From Hyphomicrobiales bacterium (GTDB taxonomy: Bacteria > Pseudomonadota > Alphaproteobacteria > Rhizobiales > Rhizobiaceae), in NCBI GenBank assembly GCA_900466475.1, contig UBMI01000018.1, forward strand, positions 62,001 through 126,000: 64,000 nucleotides of DNA, read 5' to 3'. This document shows positions 55,782 to 63,815 of the stretch, piece after piece; position 1 is the first letter of the stretch, and every line of letters starts with the position of its first letter. The position numbers were made by a program, and so were the translations under genes. The notes under the pieces are model-generated. The model searched no databases and was not told where the DNA came from. It saw nothing but the letters and a program-made list of their open reading frames with translations.

Positions 55782-56608
55782 TGCAGAGACTGCTGATCTT
55801 TCAGTCACTCTGGGCGATGGAGCGCCGGCACACCGACGGATACGAGCGCAGTCTCAGCGAGAATATAGCGATGATCTGGGAGGCCGGCTTCGACGGCATA
55901 AGCGCCCACTATACCAACCGGGCCGATGTCGTCACGCTGAATGACGCGATCCGCGGCACCGGGCTGAAGATCGAAGCTGTCTGCTTCCCTCGCACCGTCG
56001 AGGATCTGCGCCTGCCGCTCGAACTGGCTTCGGAGTTTCCCGTCAACCATATCAACCTGCAGCCCGATATCCGCCTGCGGCGGGTCGAAGACTGCCTGCC
56101 GATCCTCGATGGCTGGATGCGGCTTTCCGAGGAAGCCCGCATTCCCGTCTTCATAGAGACCCACCGCGACCGGATGACGACGGACCTCTTCTTCACGCTG
56201 GATTTGCTGGACAGGCGGCCGGATCTGCCGCTGCTTGCCGATCTGTCACATTTCATGGTCGCCCGCGAGTTCGCCTTTCCTGTCGATGCCGAGAACCATG
56301 CCATGATCCACCGCATTCTCCGCAATGCTCACGCCTTTCATGGCCGGGTCGCATCGCGCGAGCAGGTGCAGATCGAAATCTCGTTCCCTCACCACCGGCC
56401 CTGGGTCGAGCTCTTCCTGCAATGGTGGGACCACGGCATGCGCGATTGGCGTGGTCGCGCCGCTTCAGACGCGGAACTCGTCTTTACCTGCGAGCTGGGT
56501 CCGAAGCCCTATGCGATTTCCGGCCGAGACGGCAACGACAGTACCGATCGGTGGGCGGAAGCGCTGCTGCTCCGCCAGATGCTTCTCGATCTCTGGGCCG
56601 CGATCTGA
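55778..56608 (+). CDS. Sugar phosphate isomerase/epimerase-like TIM-barrel protein
   Basis: Protein of 276 residues with features of the AP endonuclease 2/xylose-isomerase-like barrel: ENIAMIWEAGFDGISAHY, HINLQPDIRLRRVEDCLPILDGW, IPVFIETHRDRMTTDL and LLADLSHFMV, with acidic and histidine metal ligands (Glu in FIETHRD, Asp-x-x-His in DLSHF). Members include inosose dehydratase (IolE) and MocC, which fit an inositol-type pathway. It is the last gene of the moc-like unit. Confidence 0.8.
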   Translation: MMQRLLIFQSLWAMERRHTDGYERSLSENIAMIWEAGFDGISAHYTNRADVVTLNDAIRGTGLKIEAVCFPRTVEDLRLPLELASEFPVNHINLQPDIRLRRVEDCLPILDGWMRLSEEARIPVFIETHRDRMTTDLFFTLDLLDRRPDLPLLADLSHFMVAREFAFPVDAENHAMIHRILRNAHAFHGRVASREQVQIEISFPHHRPWVELFLQWWDHGMRDWRGRAASDAELVFTCELGPKPYAISGRDGNDSTDRWAEALLLRQMLLDLWAAI

Positions 56609-56628
56609 TCGCCACAACGTCCGGGATA

Positions 56629-56656
56629 CCGGCAGGAATGCTACCATCCCTGCCGG
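56629..56656 (+). terminator. Stem-loop after moc-like operon
   Basis: CCGGCAGGAATG and CATCCCTGCCGG pair over 11 of 12 positions around a CTAC loop, 20 bp after the last stop codon. No T-run follows, so the termination function is likely but not certain. Confidence 0.6.
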
Positions 56657-56687
56657 ACAGCCCCCGGCATATGCGTCGCGGGGCCTT

Positions 56688-56870
56688 CTAGTCATCGGAC
56701 AGGGCAAGGTCATGGCGCAACCATGCAGGCAGACTGCTGGCGCTGTTTGCCATGCGCTGACGCCCCCATCGGGCTATAATGGTTGCGAGCAGAATTTCCC
56801 TGAAGCCGAATCGCGAGCAAAGCTCGCGCATGGATGCCGCCAGGCTGTCGCCGGCGTGTTGATTGGTCAT
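56688..56870 (-). CDS. Hypothetical small protein
   Basis: A 60-residue frame. The C-terminal half (FGFREILLATIIARWGRQR then LPAWLRHDLALSDD) recalls the LPxxLRxDIGL ending of small DUF1127-like rhizobial proteins: a short basic helix and an LRxD box. The start has no clear ribosome-binding site, which lowers confidence. If real, it is a stand-alone small cytoplasmic protein of unknown role, convergent with the moc-like operon. Confidence 0.35.
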   Translation of the reverse strand: MTNQHAGDSLAASMRELCSRFGFREILLATIIARWGRQRMANSASSLPAWLRHDLALSDD

Positions 56871-57432
56871 GATGATGATCTGCGGCCAGAAATCTGAACC
56901 GCCCTCTTTCAAGCTGAGTATGCATAGCGCCATGCCGAGCGGACGTTGCCGTAGCCGGACGCTGCGCGCGAAAAGACGCCATCTCTGGATGGTGAAGCTT
57001 GAAAGTTTCGGACGTGGCCGAGGTTTGGAGCTTCGAGGACCTATGCCAAAGAGGCGCGGGACGAAGAAATATCTGTCATTGCACGCCTCCATTGTTGATG
57101 AACTCCGACGCAATCATTAGCCGATCGGGGATGAGCAGGCAAGGGCACTCGTTCGGATGTGGGGCCACCTATCGCCAGCCTGGGACGGCGCTCCGCCGCC
57201 GTCTGATCGCGATTTCCACCGGCAACTGACTGGGTCTTTTCATCGCCAATTGACCGCGCCCAGAACATCGTCATAATAATTTTGCACACGTGCTCAATTT
57301 TGTCATTTGGTCGTTACGTTCGCCCCCTAGAGCGGGACATGCCACGTTTTCGTGGGGCGATTGGAACGGCCATCAACACCAGTGATGACCCGTCAAGAGG
57401 CCTCACACTGTTCTTCCAGGGAGATGAAGAAG
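56871..57432. other. Intergenic region upstream of the CUT1 ABC operon
   Basis: About 560 bp without a convincing gene. The right half (57270-57420) must contain the operon promoter and includes the operator-like element at 57282-57297. A stretch AATAATTTTGC just before it is AT-rich. The left half is GC-rich with short basic open frames. Confidence 0.5.
57282..57297. promoter_or_regulatory. LacI-type operator candidate
   Basis: TTGCACACGTGCTCAA: a near-palindrome centred on CACGTG with TTG and CAA ends, 136 bp before the binding-protein gene. LacI-family dimers commonly bind 14-18 bp palindromes with a central CG, and a LacI regulator is encoded in this same operon (62808-63815). Confidence 0.45.
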
Positions 57433-58779
57433 ATGACCATTTTGCCGACACTGAAATCCCTCACCATTGCGGCCGCAATCCTGGCCTCGACTTCCGCATT
57501 TGCACTTGCCAAGGACGTTCACATCAGCGTCTGGGCCGGCGGTACCGGTCCGAACGACGTTTACCGCCTCGATGCCATCGAGATCGCTGCTCAGCAGCTT
57601 CAGCGCGAAGCTGCGCTGAAGGGCGAAGATCTGAAGATCATCGTCGAAAAGACCCCTTATTCGGGTTGGGACGACTTCAAGCAGGCGCTGACGCTTGCTG
57701 CCGAAGCCAAGAAGGCTCCGAACATTGTCGTCAGTGGCCATGAAGACATCGCTCCCTGGTCGCAGGCCGGCCTCATCGTTCCGATCGAGGACTATGTCGA
57801 TCTCGACTCCTGGCCGCTCAACGACATCTATGAAAACCTGATGCAGATCGCCTCCTACAATGGCTCGGTCTACGGCATCCCGCAGGATGCTGAATCCCGC
57901 CCGATGCTGTTCTGGAAGCCGCACATGAAGGCGATTGGCTACAGCGACGCTGACCTCGACGCGCTGCCGCAGAACGTCCAGGACGGCAAGTACACGATGA
58001 AGAACCTGCTCGAAGACGCCAAGAAGATGCAGGACAAGGGCCTCGTACAGCCCGGTTACGGCTTCTATCCGCGCACCAGCAACGGTCCTGACTACTGGCA
58101 GTTCTACACCTCCTTCGGCGGCGTCATGGAAGAGAACGGCAAACTCGTTTTCGACAAGGCTGCGATGAAGCGCACCTACCAGTTCTTTGCTGATGCCGTT
58201 GCTTCCGGCGTCACCAAGAAGAACCACATCGGCATGCCGGGCGACCAGTGGTGGAAGGAAGTCTCCAGCGGCAAGGCCGGCATCTGGGACGCCGGCACCT
58301 GGCACTATGCCCGCATGGTCAATCAGGAAGGCCTGAAAGACTTCTTCGGCAACATCGCCTTCACGCTGATTCCGGCTGGCGAAGGCGGCAAGGCCAACAC
58401 GCTGACGCACCCTCTCGTTTACCTGCTGACATCGGGTCATAGCGACGAGGACACGCAGATCGCAGCCCAGCTGATCACGATCGCTTCGGAGCCGCGCACC
58501 AATGCCCTGCACGCTATCAAGTCGGCGCATCTCGGTGTCTCCAAGTCCGAATCGGCCGTTGATTTCTACGCCGCCAATCGCTGGGCCCGCGAGGCGACGG
58601 AGCGACTGCTGCCCCACGCCAACGCGATGCCGAACAATTCCGATTTCGGCACCTACTGGAACATCATGTGGAAGAACCTTGAAGCATCCTGGACCGGCGC
58701 CAAGACTGTCGACGCCGCCGTCAACGATGCCGAGAGCGAGCTGAAGAGCACGCTCGGCGACAAGATCGTCATCCGCTAA
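57433..58779 (+). CDS. CUT1-type ABC transporter substrate-binding protein
   Basis: Extracellular solute-binding protein family 1, 448 residues. The ATG at 57433 is preferred because AGGGAG is nine bases upstream; the ATG at 57424 abuts it. The signal peptide covers about 1-26 (LTIAAAILASTSAFALAKD). The mature protein has the family 1 pattern (VHISVWAGGTGPNDVYR, NIVVSGHEDIAPWSQAGLIVPI, VYGIPQDAESRPMLFWK). It should bind a sugar or sugar phosphodiester; the operon contains a glycerophosphodiesterase and an inositol phosphatase gene. Confidence 0.9.
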   Translation: MTILPTLKSLTIAAAILASTSAFALAKDVHISVWAGGTGPNDVYRLDAIEIAAQQLQREAALKGEDLKIIVEKTPYSGWDDFKQALTLAAEAKKAPNIVVSGHEDIAPWSQAGLIVPIEDYVDLDSWPLNDIYENLMQIASYNGSVYGIPQDAESRPMLFWKPHMKAIGYSDADLDALPQNVQDGKYTMKNLLEDAKKMQDKGLVQPGYGFYPRTSNGPDYWQFYTSFGGVMEENGKLVFDKAAMKRTYQFFADAVASGVTKKNHIGMPGDQWWKEVSSGKAGIWDAGTWHYARMVNQEGLKDFFGNIAFTLIPAGEGGKANTLTHPLVYLLTSGHSDEDTQIAAQLITIASEPRTNALHAIKSAHLGVSKSESAVDFYAANRWAREATERLLPHANAMPNNSDFGTYWNIMWKNLEASWTGAKTVDAAVNDAESELKSTLGDKIVIR

Positions 58780-58794
58780 GATCGACGCACTCTG

Positions 58795-58826
58795 CCGGAA
58801 GGCGGTGGCTAAACACCGCCTTCCGG
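58795..58826 (+). terminator. Hairpin between binding-protein and permease genes
   Basis: CCGGAAGGCGGTG-GCTAAA-CACCGCCTTCCGG, a perfect 13-bp stem without a U-tract, 16 bp after the binding-protein stop. It probably stabilises the upstream mRNA segment and raises binding-protein yield relative to the permeases. Confidence 0.7.
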
Positions 58827-58850
58827 AGCGTCGTCCATGAGGGGACTTCC

Positions 58851-60152
58851 ATGAAATCGTCCAGAACGCTTGGGCTGGTGATGATCACACCTGCAGCGAT
58901 CATGATCCTTCTATTCTTCCTGCTGCCGGTCGTTCTGACGGCCGTCTTCTCGATGACGAACATGACGACGGCGACCGGCATTTCCGGCGGCGTCTATCAG
59001 GTCGCGCCGAATTCACTGATTACGCTCAAATCGGCCATGCCCGATATTGCCGATCAGCTCGGCGAGCCGCGCTACACGATCGACGAGGCAGGTCTCAAGG
59101 CCCTCGAAGGCCTCAATCTCTCCGCCGGCATCGTCTCGGAGCTGCGGGAAAAGCATATGAACGAGGTCTTTCCTTCGCGCCGCGAGATCGAGCGCATGAT
59201 CAAGGACCTGAACGAGCGCCCCTCGACGCGCGAAGTCAAGCAGATCTCCGACCAGTTCAACCGCTCGGTCGTCAACGCACGTTTCGACAGCAAGGATCAG
59301 CTCTTTTCCGCCCTCGATACGCTCGGCTTCAAGCTGACGCCGGAGCAGAAGGAGGCTGTCGCCAAGGCCACCTATACAGGCTGGATCTGGACGTCAGACA
59401 ATTTTTCACGCATGGCCTCTTCGCCGGATATGGCCCGCGTTCTTCTCAACACCGTTCTCTATGTCGCGCTGGTGCTGACGATCTTCAACGTTGGTTATGC
59501 ACTGCTGCTTGCCATCTGGACGCATTATATGCCAGCGGCACCGGCTTCCTTCTTCCGCGGCGTATGGCTGTTGCCGCGTATCACGCCTGTCGTCATCTAT
59601 GTCATGCTCTGGAAGTGGCTTGCTTGGGACACGGGCTTCATTTCCACGCTGATGGGCAATTTCGGCTACCCACCTAAGAATTACCTGCTCGACAACGCCT
59701 ATAACGCCTGGATCTTCGTTGTCATGATCAACGGCTTCATCGGCGCCTCCATGGGCATGCTGGTTTTCTCCTCTGCGATGAAGGCTATTCCGAAGAGCCA
59801 GTTCTATGCGAGCGAGGTCGACGGCGCTTCGCGCTGGCAGCAGATCCGCTACATCATCCTGCCGCAGATGCGCTGGCCGATCCTCTTCGTCACCTGCTAC
59901 CAGACGCTCTCGCTGCTTGCCTCCTTCAACGAAATCCTGCTTTCGACGAACGGCGGACCCGGCAGGGCGACTGAGATCTGGGCGCTCGCCGCCTATCATA
60001 CGGCGCTCAGCAACTACGCCGGCAACCTGGAATACGGTCTCGGTGCTGCCATGGCCCTCGTGCTTGTGGTCATCGGCGTGACATTGTCGCTGATCTATCT
60101 GCGCATCTTCAACTACGGCACGCTTGTCTCCAAGCCGCTGATCGAGGACTAA
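58851..60152 (+). CDS. ABC transporter permease (MalF-like) with large periplasmic insert
   Basis: Permease of 433 residues, longer than the ~290-310 of usual CUT1 permeases. After a first helix (about 8-32) come roughly 160 hydrophilic residues (PNSLITLKSAMPDIADQL through FSRMASSPDMARV, about 52-195) before the remaining helices. The EAA loop is ASEVDGASRWQQIRYIILPQMRWP, and NGGPGRATEIWALAAYHTAL follows as in MalF relatives. The insert contains charged helical segments and may contact the binding protein. The gene lies 4 bp before the partner permease. Confidence 0.9.
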   Translation: MKSSRTLGLVMITPAAIMILLFFLLPVVLTAVFSMTNMTTATGISGGVYQVAPNSLITLKSAMPDIADQLGEPRYTIDEAGLKALEGLNLSAGIVSELREKHMNEVFPSRREIERMIKDLNERPSTREVKQISDQFNRSVVNARFDSKDQLFSALDTLGFKLTPEQKEAVAKATYTGWIWTSDNFSRMASSPDMARVLLNTVLYVALVLTIFNVGYALLLAIWTHYMPAAPASFFRGVWLLPRITPVVIYVMLWKWLAWDTGFISTLMGNFGYPPKNYLLDNAYNAWIFVVMINGFIGASMGMLVFSSAMKAIPKSQFYASEVDGASRWQQIRYIILPQMRWPILFVTCYQTLSLLASFNEILLSTNGGPGRATEIWALAAYHTALSNYAGNLEYGLGAAMALVLVVIGVTLSLIYLRIFNYGTLVSKPLIED

Positions 60153-60155
60153 CCC

Positions 60156-60998
60156 ATGGCCGAAAAAGCGCAACCTTCCGCGAATTTCAGCAGTTGGCCG
60201 GTCATTGCCGTGCTCGCCGTCGTCAGCCTGCCGCTGCTTTTGATGTACGCCTATTTCTTCATCGACACGGTAACGGTGAAAGAGGCCGGCTCGCTCATAC
60301 CCTCCAGCTTCACCATCGAGCACTGGCGCTTCCTGTGGCAGACGACCGAAGGCAAACCGAACATCTGGATCGTGACGCTCAATACGCTGCTTTTCGCCAG
60401 TTCCACGACCAGCGTGGTCGTCATCGTCTCGTCGATGGCAGGCTATGTGCTCTCGCGGCTCAATGTACCTGCACGCGGCTTCTTCCTTGCCGGTGTCATG
60501 GTGCTGCACGCCTTCCCGTCGGTGACGCTCATCATCGCCATCTTCATCGTGCTGCAGATGATCGGCCTCTATAATTCCCTGATCGGCGTCATCTTAGTCA
60601 AGGCGGCGATCGACCTGCCGCTTGGCATCTGGCTGATGAAGGGCTTTTACGACACCGTTCCCTGGGAAATCGAGATGGCTGGTGTCGTCGACGGCGCATC
60701 GCGCTTCCGTGTCTGGCGCAGCCTCGTTCTGCCGCAGGTCGGCCCGGGTATTATGGCGCTCGGCCTCTTCTCGTTCCTGTCGGGCTGGGGCGAATTCATC
60801 CTGCCGCAGGTGCTGGCGCCCGGCAATCAGGTGCAGGTGCTCTCGGTCTATCTCGCCGGCTTCCTCGGTGACGATAACAATTATGATTTCAACATGTTCA
60901 AGGCGGTCGGCGTCTTCTACGTCATCCCGGTTCTGATCGCCTACGCACTCTTCCACAAATATCTCATGAACATCTACGGCGGCGGGAGCAAAGGCTGA
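60156..60998 (+). CDS. ABC transporter permease (MalG-like)
   Basis: CUT1 permease of 280 residues with six helices. The EAA loop is EIEMAGVVDGASRFRVWRSLVLPQVGPG, and the preceding LPLGIWLMKGFYDTVP is typical of MalG/UgpE. It overlaps the ATPase gene start by one base (TGATG). It pairs with the 58851 permease. Confidence 0.93.
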   Translation: MAEKAQPSANFSSWPVIAVLAVVSLPLLLMYAYFFIDTVTVKEAGSLIPSSFTIEHWRFLWQTTEGKPNIWIVTLNTLLFASSTTSVVVIVSSMAGYVLSRLNVPARGFFLAGVMVLHAFPSVTLIIAIFIVLQMIGLYNSLIGVILVKAAIDLPLGIWLMKGFYDTVPWEIEMAGVVDGASRFRVWRSLVLPQVGPGIMALGLFSFLSGWGEFILPQVLAPGNQVQVLSVYLAGFLGDDNNYDFNMFKAVGVFYVIPVLIAYALFHKYLMNIYGGGSKG

Positions 60999-62047
60999 TG
61001 CGTATCCTCCTCGACAATTTTTCGAAGAGCTTCGGCTCCACCAAGGTCATCGAGAACATGACGCTCCAAGTCGGCAGCGGCGAAATGCTGGCGCTGCTCG
61101 GACCCTCGGGCTGCGGCAAGTCGACGACGCTTTTTGCCATCTGCGGCATCCATCGTCCGAGTGGCGGTCGTATTCTCTTCGGCGATCGCGACGTCACCAA
61201 CCTGCCGAGTCAGATGCGCAATGTTGGCGTCGTCTTCCAGTCCTATGCGCTCTATCCGCATATGACGGTCGCCGAGAACATCGGCTTTCCCTTGAAGGTC
61301 AAGGGTGTCAACGGATCTGAGATCCGCAAGGAGGTCGAGCGCATTTCCGGCCTCGTGCAGATTGGCAATCTGATGGAGCGCCGGCCGGCACAGCTTTCCG
61401 GCGGCCAGCAGCAGCGTGTGGCGCTCGCCCGTGCGCTCATCCGCAAGCCGGATGTCCTGCTGCTCGACGAACCTCTTGCCAATCTCGACGCGAAGCTTCG
61501 CCTCGAAATGCGCTCGGAAATCCGCCGCATCCAGCGCGAGACCGGTATCACCGCCGTTCTCGTGACCCACGATCAGGTGGAAGCGATGAGCATGTGCGAC
61601 CGAATCGCGATCATGAAGGAAGGCGAGATCGTGCAGATCGCCACACCCTCCGAAATGTATCACGACCCGCGCACCTCCTTTGTCGCCGGCTTCCTCGGCA
61701 ATCCGCCGATCACCTTCCTGCGCGGCGTCATGAAGGACGGCGCTTTCGCCATGCTGGAGAGCGAAATCCGCGTTCCGGTATCGGTCAAGGCTGCGGAGGG
61801 CACCAAGCTGACGCTCGGCGTGCGCCCCGAACATTTCAGCCCGGCCGGCGATGTCGCCGTTCCCGGTAAGGTCACTTTCGCCGAAACGCAGGGTCGCGAG
61901 AACCTCTACGACGTCCGGCTTGCCGGCGGTTCGCTGCTACGTTCCATTCAGCCTGTTCGCAACGACATCACTGTCGGCGATGAGGTGAAATGGGCAATCG
62001 ATAGCCGAGGCGTTTTCGTTTTCGACGAGGAAGGCCGGAGGCTCTGA
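60998..62047 (+). CDS. ABC transporter ATP-binding protein, MalK/UgpC family
   Basis: ATPase of 349 residues. Walker A LLGPSGCGKST, Q-loop VVFQSYALYPHM, signature LSGGQQQRVALARALI, Walker B VLLLDEPLANLDAK and H-loop VTHDQ are intact. Residues about 235-349 are the TOBE-type regulatory domain (LGVRPEHFSPAGD). It is 3 bp upstream of the glycerophosphodiesterase gene, similar to the ugp operon, where UgpQ follows the transporter. Confidence 0.94.
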   Translation: MRILLDNFSKSFGSTKVIENMTLQVGSGEMLALLGPSGCGKSTTLFAICGIHRPSGGRILFGDRDVTNLPSQMRNVGVVFQSYALYPHMTVAENIGFPLKVKGVNGSEIRKEVERISGLVQIGNLMERRPAQLSGGQQQRVALARALIRKPDVLLLDEPLANLDAKLRLEMRSEIRRIQRETGITAVLVTHDQVEAMSMCDRIAIMKEGEIVQIATPSEMYHDPRTSFVAGFLGNPPITFLRGVMKDGAFAMLESEIRVPVSVKAAEGTKLTLGVRPEHFSPAGDVAVPGKVTFAETQGRENLYDVRLAGGSLLRSIQPVRNDITVGDEVKWAIDSRGVFVFDEEGRRL

Positions 62048-62050
62048 GCG

Positions 62051-62824
62051 ATGCGTGATTTCTCGTCTTTCTTCGAGCGCTATGGCTGGCCGTCAACCAA
62101 GGGAAGCCTGCCGTTCTGTATCGGCCATCGCGGTGCCAGCGGCCATGAGCGGGAAAATACACTGGAAGCCTTCCAGCGTGCCGCCGAACTCGGCGCGGAA
62201 ATGTGGGAGCTCGATACCCAGCTCACCAAGGATGGCGTGGTCGTGGTCTCTCATGACGATCACCTCGAACGTGTCTTCGGCATCGACAGGCGCATTTCGG
62301 AGATGACGGCTGCCGAGCTTGCCACCCTCGAAGGTGTCAACGTTCCGACTTTCGAGGCGGTCGCGGCCCTCGGTCGGCGGACCAATACCGGCCTTTACAT
62401 CGAGCTCAAGGCGCCGGGCACGGGACCTTTGTGCTGGAAGCATCTTAGGGAAAAGAACCAGCGCTTCGCCTGTCTCGGTTCCTTCGACGCCGCACAGGTG
62501 CGCGAACTCCGCGATGCCGGCTGCGACTATCCTCTCTCTGTCCTGATCCGCGTCGGCCATGATCCCCATGCGGCTGGCGACGAGGCAAGCGCAGATATTC
62601 TGCACCTCTGCTGGGAAAGGGCCGGCGAACGGCCGCAGGACCTGGTTACCGATGAGCTGACGCAGAGAGCCTTCGGCGAAGGCCGCGAGATCGTGCTCTG
62701 GCACGAGGAGCGGCCGGCCATCCTGGCGGACATCATGAAGCTTCCGGTGCTCGGCATCTGTACGGATCTGCCCGATCTGATGCGCCCGGCCGCCAGGGAC
62801 GAGAAGCATGGCCGACAGGGATAA
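62051..62824 (+). CDS. Glycerophosphodiester phosphodiesterase family protein
   Basis: GDPD barrel enzyme of 257 residues, the UgpQ length, without a signal peptide (cytoplasmic). Catalytic motifs are complete: FCIGHRGASGHERENTLEAF (HRG and EN), EMWELDTQLTKDGVVVVSHDDHLER (E-x-D and catalytic HD), and YIELKAP. It would split an imported glycerophosphodiester into glycerol-3-phosphate and an alcohol or sugar-alcohol phosphate. The last 17 bp overlap the LacI gene. Agrocinopine-type phosphodiesters are an alternative substrate class. Confidence 0.92.
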   Translation: MRDFSSFFERYGWPSTKGSLPFCIGHRGASGHERENTLEAFQRAAELGAEMWELDTQLTKDGVVVVSHDDHLERVFGIDRRISEMTAAELATLEGVNVPTFEAVAALGRRTNTGLYIELKAPGTGPLCWKHLREKNQRFACLGSFDAAQVRELRDAGCDYPLSVLIRVGHDPHAAGDEASADILHLCWERAGERPQDLVTDELTQRAFGEGREIVLWHEERPAILADIMKLPVLGICTDLPDLMRPAARDEKHGRQG

Positions 62825-63815
62825 CAAGGGACCGAGAAAGGTCACGTCCTTCGATGTGGCGCGTGTGGCAGGCGTCTCACGCGCTGCCGTTTCGCGCGCC
62901 TTCACGCCGGACGCAAGCGTTTCGCCGAAGACTCGCGAGAAGGTCTATCAGGCGGCCAAGGAACTCGGCTATCGGGTAAATTATCTTGCCCGCAGCCTTA
63001 CCAACAAGCGCTCCGATCTCGTTGGTCTCGTTGCCGCAGGCCTCGACAATCCGTTCCGCACGATGCAGATCGAGCATCTGGCGCGTGTATTGATCGCCCG
63101 CAATTTCCGCCCGATCCTGTTGCCGACGTCGAAGGAAGCAGACACGTCAACGGTCATCGGCCAGCTTCTGCATTATGCAGTCTCAGGCGTTATCGTCACG
63201 TCGGACGCGCCGCCGACGGAGATTTGCGAACAGTGTGCTGCCGAAGGTGTGCCAATCGTCCTTATCAACAAGGGCGACGATATCCCGTTCGTCGACCGCA
63301 TCATCTCGGATGACCGGATGGCTGGCCACCTTGCCGCGACGCACTTGATCGAAAGCGATGCCAGTGCGCCTGCGGTCATGGCCGCACCCGCTATCTCCTA
63401 TACGGCGCGACGGCGCAGTGAAGCCTTCATGACCACCTGTCGGCAGGCCGGCCTCGAGCCGCGTATGATCGAATTGAAAATTAACGACTATCGGAGTGGC
63501 TATGACGCAGCCGCCGACCTTCTGTCGCTCGGTATCGACGGCCTGTTCTGCGCCAACGACTATATGGCCTGCGGCGTGATCGATAGCGTCATGAAGGGGC
63601 TTGGTCGTGAGGACCAGCCGCCGTTCCGCATCGTCGGCCACGATGACATTCCGCAGGCCGGCTGGTCGGCCTATGACCTTACGACCATCCGCCAGCCGTG
63701 CGATTTGCAGGCCGAACAGACCGTCGATCTGCTGATGAGCAGGATGGCCGAACCGGATATGACCGCCCGCGTCGAATTTACCCCCGTGACGCTGATCAAA
63801 AGAAGGACTGCTTGA
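62808..63815 (+). CDS. LacI family transcriptional regulator
   Basis: Repressor of 335 residues: HTH TSFDVARVAGVSRAAVSRAFTPDASVSPKTREKV near the N-terminus and hinge YLARSLTNKRSDLVGLV, then a sugar-binding-type effector domain (IVGHDDIPQAGWSAYDLTTIRQP). It is encoded inside the transporter operon, overlapping the phosphodiesterase gene by 17 bp and the phosphatase gene by one base. The operator candidate at 57282-57297 could be its site. Confidence 0.93.
   Translation: MADRDNKGPRKVTSFDVARVAGVSRAAVSRAFTPDASVSPKTREKVYQAAKELGYRVNYLARSLTNKRSDLVGLVAAGLDNPFRTMQIEHLARVLIARNFRPILLPTSKEADTSTVIGQLLHYAVSGVIVTSDAPPTEICEQCAAEGVPIVLINKGDDIPFVDRIISDDRMAGHLAATHLIESDASAPAVMAAPAISYTARRRSEAFMTTCRQAGLEPRMIELKINDYRSGYDAAADLLSLGIDGLFCANDYMACGVIDSVMKGLGREDQPPFRIVGHDDIPQAGWSAYDLTTIRQPCDLQAEQTVDLLMSRMAEPDMTARVEFTPVTLIKRRTA

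Noticed and set aside
57403..58617. A 404-codon minus-strand frame opposite the CUT1 binding-protein gene
   Set aside because: Shadow frame with leucine/valine/arginine-rich low-complexity sequence and no start signal.
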